Origin: Candidatus Bathyarchaeota archaeon
GTDB taxonomy: Archaea > Thermoproteota > Bathyarchaeia > Bathyarchaeales > Bathycorpusculaceae
Assembly (NCBI GenBank): GCA_023488905.1
Contig: JAMDCQ010000018.1
Coordinates: forward strand, 1-64,000
Length of the DNA stretch: 64,000 nucleotides
Direction of reading: 5' to 3'
Every line of letters begins with the position of its first letter. Positions within the stretch are counted from its first letter, which is position 1. This document shows positions 16,326 to 24,578 of this stretch, in pieces. The position numbers were made by a program, and so were the translations under genes. The notes below the pieces were generated by a model. It saw nothing but the letters and a program-made list of their open reading frames with translations, was not told the origin of the DNA and ran no database searches.

Positions 16326-16446
16326 AATAACATTAACCAGCAAAATTAAGCATTCCTATCACAAACAACGAAGCAACTAAGACTGAGTGGCGATATTACA
16401 ATTATTTAATTAGGCAAACCCGCGAATTCAACTATTGATAGCTCTA

Positions 16447-17008
16447 TGAACATCGGTAAAACCGTTTACTTCGCAGACAGACAGGAATGGCGTGATTGGC
16501 TAGCAGAGAACTACGATAAAGAAAAAGAAATCTGCTGATTTTTCCCAAAAAAGCAAGCAGCAAACCCCGTATCCTCTACAACGACGCAGTGGAGGAAGCG
16601 CTATGTTTTGGGTGGATAGACAGCACTGCCAAACGAATCGACGAAGCCAGTTATGCCCAGCGGTTTACCCCCAGAAACCCCAAAACGCCCTATTCAGAGG
16701 CCAACAAGCAGCGGCTACGTAAACTCGTTAAAGAAGGCAAAGTGCTTCCCTCAATAGAAGACTCAATCAGAGAGATCCTCGCTGAGAAGTTTGTTGTGGC
16801 ATCCGACGTTTTGGAAGCCATCAAAAGCAACGAAAAAGCGTGGAATAATTTCCAAAAGTACTCCCTCGAATACAAGAGAATCCGCGTCGGCTACATCGAA
16901 GGCGCAAGAGACCGCCCAGAAGAGTTCAGAAAAAGACTAAACAACTTTGTCAACATGACAGCTAAAAATAAACAGTTCGGCTTCGGAGGCATCGAAAAAC
17001 ACTATTAA
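16447..17008 (+). pseudogene. YdeI/OmdA-family protein, frameshifted
   Basis: The ATG at 16447 opens a frame (MNIGKTVYFADRQEWRDWL) that hits TGA at 16537-16539. Shifting one base at about 16535-16538 restores the family sequence: EIWLIFPKKASSKPRILYND, then AVEEALCFGWIDSTAKRID, the YdeI hallmark. The rest is intact to TAA at 17008. The simplest explanation is loss of one G from a GG (ATCTGGCTG became ATCTGCTG). Family members give protection from antimicrobial peptides in bacteria; the archaeal role is unknown. It may be a real pseudogene or a sequencing error. Confidence 0.8.
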
Positions 17009-17013
17009 CAATG

Positions 17014-17089
17014 TGGGGCCGGGGCCGAGATTTGAACTCGGGCGAAAGGCTCCACAGGCCTCTATGCTGCCAAGCTACATCACCCCGGC
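17014..17089 (-). tRNA. tRNA-His (GTG anticodon)
   Basis: On the minus strand the sequence folds as a complete tRNA: acceptor GCCGGGG with CCCCGGC, a D arm containing GTAGCTTGGCAG, anticodon stem GAGGC/GCCTT with loop CTGTGGA (anticodon GTG, histidine), and T stem CCGAG/CTCGG around TTCAAAT. The discriminator base is C73 and CCA is encoded. A G immediately precedes the acceptor stem (17090), giving the encoded G-1 characteristic of tRNA-His. No intron. It lies just downstream of the broken YdeI gene, convergent with it. Confidence 0.95.
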
Positions 17090-17283
17090 CGCGATGTGGT
17101 TTTGGTTTTGCTTGGTGCTTTAGTGATGTTTGAATTGTCCTTATTTTTGTTTTCGGAACATCTGGGGTTTCAGTGGTGGTGGTTTCTTCCCTGATTTGCA
17201 TAGCTCCTGTTTTTGTGAGATCAGCAGAAAAGGTTAGCAATAAATTTACAAGCAATAGCACCTTACCTTTATTGGGTGTCTAA

Positions 17284-17505
17284 ATGACTTGTTATTTCCG
17301 CCATCTTGGCACAGTTTTTGAAGAAGCCGGAATCGTCATCACAAAAGACAACCGAAAAGAACTTGCCAACATATTCCGCCAAATAACCTGCGAGGGGGAT
17401 TGCCCCGCGATTTGGCGCCAAATCAAGAAACGCTTGGCTGAGGATGAAGCTGGCTTTGTGGCGGAACTCAAAACTGCTTGGGCGAACCGTCCATCTAAGA
17501 CTTAA
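17284..17505 (+). CDS. conserved small archaeal protein
   Basis: A 73-residue protein opening CYFRHLGTVFEEAGIVITKDNRKELANIFRQI and containing CEGDCPAIWRQIKKRL, a helical pattern that recurs in unassigned archaeal small proteins. It has Cys at 3, 39 and 43, which could bind a metal. No signal peptide or membrane segment. Its 3' end overlaps by 11 bases the end of the convergent winged-helix gene. Function unknown. Confidence 0.6.
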   Translation: MTCYFRHLGTVFEEAGIVITKDNRKELANIFRQITCEGDCPAIWRQIKKRLAEDEAGFVAELKTAWANRPSKT

Positions 17506-17833
17506 TTTCATCTAGCAAATCGTTTAGTTGCCCAAATAGCTCCAAAAAGCGGTAGCCCTTCTGGGTTGTAGTGTACTTGTTGACTTTTTTGGCAAGTAAA
17601 CCCTGCGAGGTCAGCGTGTTCATGTGACTTTTAAGCTGTGAATAGTTTAGGTTGGCGTTGTACATGATGCTGGTTTTGGTTTTTTGGTGTTCACAGAAAA
17701 GCAAAATCTCGGCTATGATGTCAAGTTTGCCTCTTCTTGCGCCTCTGGCGCTGTTTCTTTCCCTTTCATGCTTGAGTAGGACAAACTGGAGTGCATGAGA
17801 ATTCAGCCTTGTTCTATCTTTGTTGTTTGTCAA
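17495..17833 (-). CDS. winged-helix transcriptional regulator
   Basis: A DNA-binding protein of the archaeal single-domain winged-helix type (PF14947-like). The motif runs from RGKLDIIAEILLFC through TSIMYNANLNYSQLKSHMNTLTSQGLLAKK to YTTTQKGYRFLELF, that is, helix-turn-helix followed by a wing. The start is uncertain: a TTG at 17833 preceded by GAGAGGCAAG gives 112 residues, while the frame remains open to a TTG at 17914. It resembles the regulator at 31340-31699. Likely a repressor with no obvious ligand domain. Confidence 0.75.
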   Translation of the reverse strand: MTNNKDRTRLNSHALQFVLLKHERERNSARGARRGKLDIIAEILLFCEHQKTKTSIMYNANLNYSQLKSHMNTLTSQGLLAKKVNKYTTTQKGYRFLELFGQLNDLLDEIKS

Positions 17834-17940
17834 CTTGCCTCTCTTCAGTTTAATTCTCAATAGATACTTTTGGCACTTAAACGAATGTGACTGTACGCTA
17901 ACAGTAACAATCAACCCTAAATCTGCTGCAGCGTTAACGG

Positions 17941-17950
17941 TTTAAATAAT
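17941..17950 (+). promoter_or_regulatory. TATA-box-like element for rnhA
   Basis: TTTAAATAAT lies about 40 bp before the ATG at 17984; initiation about 25 bp downstream would leave a nearly leaderless mRNA, in keeping with the lack of a ribosome-binding site. Confidence 0.45.
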
Positions 17951-17983
17951 CAATTTGACAAAGCATGTTTAGAGTTGCAACCG

Positions 17984-18412
17984 ATGAGTCAGAAACTGTT
18001 GGTTTATTCGGATGGCGGCGCAAGAGGCAATCCTGGTCCTGCAGCGATAGCTTTTGTAGCCACCGACGAATCAGGCGTAACCGTGAAAGCTGATTCACGC
18101 TACATCGGCAAACACACCAACAATCAAGCAGAGTACCAAGCACTGCTGTTGGCTCTAAGTTTTGCGTCAGAACAAAAAACCTCTGAAGTCGTCTGCCATC
18201 TTGACAGTGAATTGGTGGCTAAGCAACTCAACGGTGAATATTCCGTTAAAAACTACGAGTTACAGCAGCTGTTTGGTCAGGTGCAATGCTTGAAGGGGTG
18301 TTTTAAAAAAATCGTTTTTGTTAATGTGCCCCGAAGTCATCCAATGATTCAGAGGGCTGATGCGCTGGTGAATAAGACTTTGGATGAAGAAGCCAGAAAA
18401 CGTTTTCAGTGA
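17984..18412 (+). CDS. rnhA: ribonuclease HI-type protein
   Basis: A 142-residue RNase H fold that degrades the RNA strand of RNA/DNA hybrids. The four catalytic acids are visible: Asp10 in YSDGGARGNPGPA, Glu50 in NNQAEYQAL, Asp74 in HLDSELV, and Asp126 in RADALVN. Length matches short archaeal RNase HI. Start chosen at the ATG at 17984, three codons after a TTG, because of the nearby TATA-like box. It removes R-loops and primer RNA. No co-transcribed neighbour. Confidence 0.92.
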   Translation: MSQKLLVYSDGGARGNPGPAAIAFVATDESGVTVKADSRYIGKHTNNQAEYQALLLALSFASEQKTSEVVCHLDSELVAKQLNGEYSVKNYELQQLFGQVQCLKGCFKKIVFVNVPRSHPMIQRADALVNKTLDEEARKRFQ

Positions 18413-18439
18413 GTACTCACCACATGGCTGCTTTAGATG

Positions 18440-18548
18440 CGATTTTTTCTATAGGCCCCCTTATTTAAAGGCGCATACGAAAACGTATCCGAAACAAAGG
18501 AAACCACGCGACGTCTCTGAGTGTACCTCCCCTCCCTTATTTAAAGAG
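18440..18548 (+). repeat. dispersed repeat family 2, full copy 1
   Basis: A 110-bp element with CCCCCTTATTTAAAGG at 18456-18471 and CCCTTATTTAAAG at 18534-18546, separated by about 78 bp including a small hairpin (ATACG-aaaa-CGTAT). A second full copy lies at 54350-54462 and a right-half copy at 7990-8045. No gene is inside. Confidence 0.75.
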
Positions 18549-18646
18549 ACAAAGTGTGTGAGTGGTTTACTGTTCCCTTTCTGATTGTTGGCTGGGTCAC
18601 CATGTTTCAGCCTCGCCCAGCAAATTTGAAATGACCCCACAGGAGA

Positions 18647-18660
18647 GCCCACGCGTGGGC
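18647..18660. promoter_or_regulatory. perfect 14-bp palindrome
   Basis: GCCCACGCGTGGGC is a perfect palindrome, followed by a weaker one (GGGCCATCAGATGGGCC). Both lie about 160 bp before the winged-helix gene at 18820, in an otherwise gene-free stretch (18413-18819). They could be regulator sites or a terminator stem of the preceding gene. Confidence 0.4.
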
Positions 18661-18819
18661 CATCAGATGGGCCAACAGGTGGTACAATTCAACCTTTCTA
18701 TTCAAACCACCTACTAAGGTAGCGATTGAAAACCAATCAAAAGTGATTGATATGAATCAAGAAACCAAAAAAAAGCCGCACCTGCCACCACAATACAATG
18801 ACAAAAGTGTGTGATGCAT

Positions 18820-19149
18820 ATGGATTTAGAAGAATTGATATCTTCATCATGCAGAAGAAAAATAATTAAATACTTGGCTGAGAACGGCCCAACTAACATA
18901 ATGCGCCTAGTACTGGGAACTCGGGGTAAATACCCGCGAATTAATTCTGAACTGCAAATCCTGCAAAGAGAAAACATAGTAGTAGATCAACATAAAGATC
19001 GAATGCGAATCATCAAGCTTAACAAAGAAAGCCCCAACGCAGTCCTTGTGATTCAAGCGCTGAAAGTACTCAACAGCGGTAAAACTAAAAAGCCCCTATT
19101 TTTCCAACCAGTGATTCATGAGAGCAAACAATCTCTGAAGGTACAGTAA
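18820..19149 (+). CDS. winged-helix regulator
   Basis: A 109-residue protein whose first half is a winged helix (RKIIKYLAENGPTNIMRLVLG, PRINSELQILQRENIV), with a basic wing and a C-terminal helix (NAVLVIQALKVLN). The ATG at 18820 has GTGATG just upstream; two in-frame starts precede it by 6-9 bases. It lies just before the secreted-protein gene in the same direction and could control it, which is inference. No sensor domain visible. Confidence 0.65.
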   Translation: MDLEELISSSCRRKIIKYLAENGPTNIMRLVLGTRGKYPRINSELQILQRENIVVDQHKDRMRIIKLNKESPNAVLVIQALKVLNSGKTKKPLFFQPVIHESKQSLKVQ

Positions 19150-19201
19150 ACTTTACAAGAACCGTATCACAAATATTACTATAAATTAAAGAAGGTTAAC
19201 T

Positions 19202-19993
19202 ATGCGTAAAAGTTATGCCTTGACACTTATCATTATTTTAGCAGCCTCAAGCCTAATAATGGTCAAACCTTCTTTTGCATCCGTATCCGCAGTATCCACA
19301 CCAGAGTTTACCATTAAGCTTGTAGACAATTCCTATGATACTCCAGCAAGTACTTCAATAAATTCATATAATGGCTCAACTGTAACTCGCCCAGGCTCTC
19401 ACGTGGAGAATAAAACTATTGAATTACTGATAGAAAATCAACCATACAGCCATGACTACGTTTTCTTCTATAATATCCGCACAAAAGGTCACTTCGAAGA
19501 TGAATGGACAACTTGGCTGTATCCTTATGGGGAAGATTATCCAGATAGCTTTACCTCTGAAGCGTGGAGCTTAGGGTTTCGACCCTTATATGCATCGAAT
19601 TCTGACTACACCATTGTATCATATGGCGCAAATAGTTATCCTTCTAACGCTCAGGTGGATTTTTCAGCAAAAGCATTACTTTATAACGTAACTCCCCCTC
19701 CATCAGGGACTAAATACCATCCAACCCTATACACGCTTATTGCGGCAAGCGATTGGAGCAGTACCCAGACAATTCTCATAACCGATAACTCCACTATCGT
19801 GAGTTCTAGTCCGCCAGCAACTATAAACCCTTCAGAGAACCCGACGGCGACATCAGATCAGTCTGATCCTCAAAATGTAACTCCGTTTAGCTTGGATTGG
19901 ATGCAGTTTACAACGATTGCCTTGTTAGGTGTTATTGCTGTCGTGTCGGCAGTTGTGGTTGTGTTCCTACATACGCGAAGAGTTGTTGCATAG
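19202..19993 (+). CDS. secreted, C-terminally anchored surface protein
   Basis: A 263-residue protein with a signal peptide (hydrophobic to about residue 26, cleavage near PSFA-SVSA), an extracytoplasmic beta-rich domain (PEFTIKLVDNSYDTPAS, VENKTIELLIENQPY), a Ser/Pro/Thr stalk (about 200-225), and a single membrane span near the C-terminus (MQFTTIALLGVIAVVSAVVVVFLHTRR). The domain with ENKTIEL-IENQ recurs in Bathyarchaeia and Thaumarchaeota surface proteins, from memory, and has no known activity. It ends with TAG. Several N-glycosylation sequons (NKT, NGS, NST) are present. Confidence 0.75.
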   Translation: MRKSYALTLIIILAASSLIMVKPSFASVSAVSTPEFTIKLVDNSYDTPASTSINSYNGSTVTRPGSHVENKTIELLIENQPYSHDYVFFYNIRTKGHFEDEWTTWLYPYGEDYPDSFTSEAWSLGFRPLYASNSDYTIVSYGANSYPSNAQVDFSAKALLYNVTPPPSGTKYHPTLYTLIAASDWSSTQTILITDNSTIVSSSPPATINPSENPTATSDQSDPQNVTPFSLDWMQFTTIALLGVIAVVSAVVVVFLHTRRVVA

Positions 19994-20073
19994 CTGACTA
20001 TCAACCATCACTTGATCTTTTCAGAGTCTAGCGAATTTATAACTGCCTCAAATTGGTTCGCTTTCACTTACCG

Positions 20074-20117
20074 CCCACTTACCGTAACTGGGTTACCCAC
20101 TTACTGTAACCGTTCTA
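20074..20117. promoter_or_regulatory. tandem 22-bp repeats, likely operator
   Basis: CCCACTTACCGTAAC (20074-) and CCCACTTACTGTAAC (20096-) are direct repeats spaced 22 bp apart, about two helical turns, with a third partial CACTTACCG at 20065 and an inverted GTAAC-tgg-GTTAC within. A TATA-like TTTTAAAT follows at 20123-20130. The layout suggests a cooperative regulator binding just upstream of the promoter of the tail-spike-like gene. Confidence 0.5.
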
Positions 20118-20178
20118 CCGATTTTAAATGTCTAAGAACGAAAGTACTCCATCAAACAAATAAATGGAGGAACAAAGA

Positions 20179-20253
20179 ATGGAAAAAACTAAAAATTCGG
20201 CAAAACAGCAAGCCCACAAAATATCCCTATTAAGTAGCGTGGAGGTGATTTGA
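20179..20253 (+). CDS. possible 24-residue leader peptide
   Basis: A short ORF starting with ATG at 20179, with GGAGG eight bases upstream, ends at TGA 20251-20253, directly abutting the TTG of the next gene. The peptide is MEKTKNSAKQQAHKIS... with no known match. It may be a translated leader that couples to the spike gene, or coincidental; a longer version starts at ATG 20164. Confidence 0.3.
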   Translation: MEKTKNSAKQQAHKISLLSSVEVI

Positions 20254-22812
20254 TTGTCACAACCCATTTTTATCGCTGTTGATCCACGTTACGATGACCT
20301 AAACACTGCAATGACTAATTGCCAAGGCGGAACTTTATTGCTTTATCCTGGTGTTCACGCTCCATCACAAGCCATTACCTGGGCATCAGGCGTGAGCATT
20401 ATGGGAAGCGGAAGACAAAACACAATCATCAGACCCACATCTGGACAGATAGGCATTTTAGCTTCCGGATTATACCGATGCAGCTTAAGCCATTTGACTC
20501 TCGACCTCTCAAATATTACTCAGACAGGTGTTAACCTAGAAAATTGTAGTGAACTGTTGTTTGAGGACATAGCCATAATCACTGGCTCTGGAAGTAAAAC
20601 GACCGCGATCAAAGGAACAAGTTTATACAGGTGTAACATAAGTCATGCAACGCTTGACCTTTCAAACATAGCTTCAAATGGTGCAGGAATAAAACTCATC
20701 AAATGTAAAGAAACGTCCCTAGACGACATAGCCATAGTAAACGTTCCAAGTGACGTTAACGGCATAATAATCCAAGGCCAAAAAGAAGGCAATACTGCTG
20801 CTTATGAAATGAGTTCTTTGAATGTTATTCGAGGAATCTCAATTAGTGGACAGAATTATGGTCAAAACCAGACAGGTTACGGAGTTAGAATCATCGACTC
20901 ATTTAACACCCGTATTGAAAATGTAAAGCTTTACCATCCATATATTGGGATACAGCTTGAATGCAGTGATACTCTAGAAAACGGCGGTTATACTGAAGGA
21001 ACAAGCATCAGAGACGTCTCAATTACCAACCCAGTTAGCTATGGTTACAGACATTTAAACGCTCGTGACCCTGCGGTTCCCGGTAATCCTACTGCTAATG
21101 CAAGCTTTGCATTCACAAGAATTGAGCACATGGATATTAACCTACATACTGCAGGTAGCACAGGCTTTTATATTCCAGGTGCAACAGTTGACCCCTTAGG
21201 CACATGTACACTTGACAGATGTGCAGTTGATCAATTAAACATCTGGCTCCATGCTGATAATACCGTTGGAATAAGACTTGGTTGTAGTGCAGACCAGCTA
21301 AGCTTTAGAAACGTGATTCTTGAGAACTTCAATAATAGTAGTACCTGTAAAGGAATTGTTATTGATTCCACATTCGGCGGCAAAAATATCCAGTGGTTAC
21401 AGAAACCGTTGATAATTGGTGAAACCTATGACGAACAAATAGATGACCCGTATAACCTGCTAGATAGTAAATGCTTTGGTTTCATAAACAAGCATGTGCG
21501 AAATGATTCAAATGATAGTCCAGCAATCGACAGATGGTATAGTGATTATGGTAGCGATAACAATCTCACAGCTGAAATAGATGGTTCAACGGGCAAAATA
21601 AAAGCTATAGATTTAACTTTGGGTTCTGGAGATTCAACAGTCAACTTAGCGACTGGTCACACGGGCAACATTAGATACATAATTCCGAGTGGTGATGATA
21701 AAACTCTAGGCTTAGGCAGCGTAGGACACAATTTAGCCTATGTCGATACAGACAAAATCTATGTTAACGAATTTAGAAAACTCAGCGATGGCACCGTATG
21801 GGATTTAGGGCAATGGCAAGCAGGCACAGTAACAACCGTAACCTCTCCGCTGACGATCAGTAGCCAAAGCCTCGTTTTAAATCAGTCATTAATCAGCATT
21901 GGGGTAGGGCAAATTAGCAATTGGAGCACAGCCGATCTCATCGTTAACTCTGTTAAAGGCACCTCAAGCAGCGGCGCATTGAAGGGCGGCAACGAATTTA
22001 CCTGCGCATGGGACGCTACATACCTGCAACTTGTAGCCCACAATAAACACCTCTATCTGGGCACTTCTACAGGCAAAAACGTGTATATCCAGCGAGGCTT
22101 AGACATCGGCACCACATTAACCCTCGCGGGGCAAGCGGGTTCGTCAGGCCAAGTATTAACAAGCCAAGGTTCAGGAAACACGCCAATATGGGCTCCTGCA
22201 ACATGGAACGGTGGCACAATCGCTGCAAATTTAACTATATCCAAAACAGACCCCGCCATCACTTTAGCTTGCACCGCTCACAAAAGCTACTCTCTAATTA
22301 GCTACTCGGACAACAAACTATATTTCACCTACACTGGCACGACAAACTTAGCCACATTAGACACGAACGGCGACTTATGGCTGTTGCGGCATCTCTACGT
22401 AAACGGTGGAGCAGCAATTCAAGGTACATTAGGTGTAAACAGTACAGTAACTGCAGGAGGATTAAATCTTTCAAATCCATCAATATCAAATGTTACTGCA
22501 TCAAGACAGCTAAGTGTAGATCGAAATAGCGTGTACTACAGCTACTATAATAACAGCGGCAGAGCAATGCTTGTCCATGCATCGGTTGTCATCACAGGCA
22601 CAGGCGCAAACGGATACTTCAGCGCACAAATTATCCTAGGCTGGTCTAGCGGTTATGAAGCAATAGCCAACGCACAAAATGACTATTGCACCCGCTCAAA
22701 CAGCTTCACTTTCCTGGTGCCCAACGGATGGCATTACCAAATCAAAGATTCATCCGCATCCGGACATAACGGCGGCGTAACACTACAATCAGTACAGGAG
22801 ATTTTGCTATAA
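20254..22812 (+). CDS. tail-spike-like parallel beta-helix protein
   Basis: An 852-residue protein with no signal peptide and no membrane segment. The N-terminal half is a right-handed beta-helix of the pectate-lyase/tail-spike type: recurring short turns such as YRCSLSHLTLDLSNI, YRCNISHATLDLSNI, SIRDVSI, RIEHMDINLHT. The central region contains the fibre-like GSSGQVLTSQGSGNTPIWAPATW segment that recurs in phage tail fibres. The C-terminus (SYYNNSGRAMLVHASVVITG... LQSVQEILL) looks like a receptor-binding or trimerisation tip. The start TTG is fixed by a perfect ribosome-binding site, GGAGGTGAT at 20241-20249. It is followed by a coiled-coil gene. No other viral gene is visible, so it is either a provirus remnant or a domesticated fibre. 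Confidence 0.75.
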   Translation: MSQPIFIAVDPRYDDLNTAMTNCQGGTLLLYPGVHAPSQAITWASGVSIMGSGRQNTIIRPTSGQIGILASGLYRCSLSHLTLDLSNITQTGVNLENCSELLFEDIAIITGSGSKTTAIKGTSLYRCNISHATLDLSNIASNGAGIKLIKCKETSLDDIAIVNVPSDVNGIIIQGQKEGNTAAYEMSSLNVIRGISISGQNYGQNQTGYGVRIIDSFNTRIENVKLYHPYIGIQLECSDTLENGGYTEGTSIRDVSITNPVSYGYRHLNARDPAVPGNPTANASFAFTRIEHMDINLHTAGSTGFYIPGATVDPLGTCTLDRCAVDQLNIWLHADNTVGIRLGCSADQLSFRNVILENFNNSSTCKGIVIDSTFGGKNIQWLQKPLIIGETYDEQIDDPYNLLDSKCFGFINKHVRNDSNDSPAIDRWYSDYGSDNNLTAEIDGSTGKIKAIDLTLGSGDSTVNLATGHTGNIRYIIPSGDDKTLGLGSVGHNLAYVDTDKIYVNEFRKLSDGTVWDLGQWQAGTVTTVTSPLTISSQSLVLNQSLISIGVGQISNWSTADLIVNSVKGTSSSGALKGGNEFTCAWDATYLQLVAHNKHLYLGTSTGKNVYIQRGLDIGTTLTLAGQAGSSGQVLTSQGSGNTPIWAPATWNGGTIAANLTISKTDPAITLACTAHKSYSLISYSDNKLYFTYTGTTNLATLDTNGDLWLLRHLYVNGGAAIQGTLGVNSTVTAGGLNLSNPSISNVTASRQLSVDRNSVYYSYYNNSGRAMLVHASVVITGTGANGYFSAQIILGWSSGYEAIANAQNDYCTRSNSFTFLVPNGWHYQIKDSSASGHNGGVTLQSVQEILL

Positions 22813-22843
22813 CCAAAAAGCGGAAACAAAAGAGGAAAGCATT

Positions 22844-23014
22844 ATGACAGAAGACCAGAATTCGCCTGTTATGCAACAGATCGGTATGCTGAATTTGCGC
22901 ATTAACGATATGATGACTCAGCTCAACGCTGTCATGAAAGCCTTGCTCGAAGAGAACGCTGCTCTCAAAAAAGAAAATGCTAAGCTAAAAGCAGAGCAGG
23001 AAAGCACGTCCTAG
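22844..23014 (+). CDS. 56-residue coiled-coil protein
   Basis: A small gene just 31 bases after the spike-like gene, with AGAGGAAAGC before its ATG and TAG as stop. The product opens MTEDQNSPVMQQIGMLNLRI and ends in heptads of Leu and Ala (LLEENAALKKENAKLKAEQE), a strong two- or three-stranded coiled coil. Translational spacing and direction suggest it is co-transcribed with the spike gene, perhaps as its adaptor or chaperone. No family recognised. Confidence 0.65.
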   Translation: MTEDQNSPVMQQIGMLNLRINDMMTQLNAVMKALLEENAALKKENAKLKAEQESTS

Positions 23015-23097
23015 AACTTGCCTCCCTTTTTTCTTTTTTTATAAGCGAAATAATAGCCTATTTTTGCCCTCTGCAAACCATGAACAAGCATGCCTCT

Positions 23098-24474
23098 TCA
23101 ATGCATACGTTCGAACCAGAAATCCGTCAAACGCTCCAGCGGCTCCCCAAGCACCCTATAACCGCCTCTACCAAAAATGCGTCGCCCATAAAACTGCGCC
23201 TGCGCTTTAGCTATAGCGAACTTGAGTTTTGCCTCGCTAAAGCCCGAAGCATAGAGAAGCTTGTGGCGGATTAAGCGGTAATTTTTCGGTTCCTCCCAAT
23301 CCTCAATAGCAACTCCGTCGCCCTTCACCCGCTCGTATAGGGGCGCTCCGGGGATGGGATAAGGCAGGGTGAATGAGAGGTAATCCAGCGGTAGCTTGGA
23401 AGCGAAGCGTATGGTGTCGAGCACGGTTTTGTCGTTTTCTCCTGGGTAGCCGACGATGAAGAATGCGCCGACTTGTAAGCCTGCAGCCTTAGCCGCCTCC
23501 ACTGCATGTTGTGCTTGGGCGGTTGTGATTTGCTTGTTCATTATGCCCAGCACGACGTTGTTGCCTGATTCTATGCCGAAGAAAACGCGGATGCACCCCG
23601 ACCGCTTCATGGACGCGGCTACTTCCCTGTCCATTGTGTCCACCCGCGAGAGGCACTCCCAACCCACACCCAACCGCCTACGCACCAACTCATCGCAGAC
23701 ACCCATCAGATGAGTACGGTTAAGCGTAAAGCAGTCGTCCGCAAACCAAACCCGCTCATAACCCAAAGCCGCAATCGCTTCCACTTCATCGACAATGTTG
23801 GCTACTGAACGAGTGCGCATGTCTGAGCCAAAGATGGGGCGACTGCAGAAATCACAGCTAAAAGGACACCCCCGAGAAGTGATCATGGAGGTGGTTGTGT
23901 AGCCGAACTGGTTTTGGTAGTATTTTTGGTAGGCTTCGTTGTCGAAGAGTTCTCGGGCTGGGAAAGGGAGACTGTTGAGGTCTTCGATGAATGTGCGAGG
24001 CAGTGTACGCACAATTTCGCCCCCGTTTTCTCTGTAAACGAGGCCTTTTATGCTGGATAATGCCGTTCCTCCATGCAGCTTGGATTTAGCCAACTCAACC
24101 ATAGTCTGCTCCCCCTCACCCACCACAACCACATCAAAAACGCTCAAAAAACTCTCAGGCGACCACGAAGGCAGCGGACCACCCACCACAAAGAGGCAAT
24201 CTCCGAGTTGGCTTCGGCAGGTTTCCGCCAATTCCACAGCGCTTTTCTTCATGGAGAACATGCAGTAGAAGCCCACAATCTGCGGTTGCCCCTCCACGAT
24301 GAGTTTTATGGCTTGGTCGCGCTTGAGGAATGTGCAGTCAACCAGTTTCACTTCTATGTCGTGGCTTTTGAGGGCGGCGGCTATGTAGCCTAAACCAAGC
24401 GGTGGAAACCGAAAGATGGAGTTGTCGTTGGCTGGACGAAAAAACGGATAAACTAACACAACCTTAACAGCCAT
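23098..24474 (-). CDS. B12-binding-domain radical SAM protein
   Basis: A 458-residue enzyme with an N-terminal cobalamin-binding Rossmann domain (about 1-140: PPLGLGYIAAALKSHDIEV, IVGFYCMFS, FVVGGPLPSWSP, VVVGEGEQTM) followed by a radical SAM domain. The Fe-S cysteines are in RGCPFSCDFC (203, 207, 210), and the SAM-binding segment GIESGNNVVLGIMNK is present. Such proteins include methyltransferases and enzymes of hopanoid, tetraether-lipid and antibiotic chemistry; substrate cannot be assigned. The C-terminus is basic and aromatic. It is transcribed convergent with the spike/coiled-coil pair. Confidence 0.87.
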   Translation of the reverse strand: MAVKVVLVYPFFRPANDNSIFRFPPLGLGYIAAALKSHDIEVKLVDCTFLKRDQAIKLIVEGQPQIVGFYCMFSMKKSAVELAETCRSQLGDCLFVVGGPLPSWSPESFLSVFDVVVVGEGEQTMVELAKSKLHGGTALSSIKGLVYRENGGEIVRTLPRTFIEDLNSLPFPARELFDNEAYQKYYQNQFGYTTTSMITSRGCPFSCDFCSRPIFGSDMRTRSVANIVDEVEAIAALGYERVWFADDCFTLNRTHLMGVCDELVRRRLGVGWECLSRVDTMDREVAASMKRSGCIRVFFGIESGNNVVLGIMNKQITTAQAQHAVEAAKAAGLQVGAFFIVGYPGENDKTVLDTIRFASKLPLDYLSFTLPYPIPGAPLYERVKGDGVAIEDWEEPKNYRLIRHKLLYASGFSEAKLKFAIAKAQAQFYGRRIFGRGGYRVLGEPLERLTDFWFERMH

Positions 24475-24578
24475 TAAAAATTTTGCCTCAGAAATTTCGC
24501 TAAAAGATTACTCGTTTAATCATTTAAAAACGTTGCATAAAGGTAAAAAAATAAAAGAAAAAATTACTGGTGGGGTCG

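Noticed and set aside
16146-16343. 65-codon minus-strand ORF in the structured region
   Set aside because: No homology recognised, and the strong long-range pairing better explains the sequence.
16990-23100. Integrated element between tRNA-His and the spike-like gene
   Set aside because: No integrase and no repeat of the tRNA 3' end were seen; only the spike-like gene looks viral.
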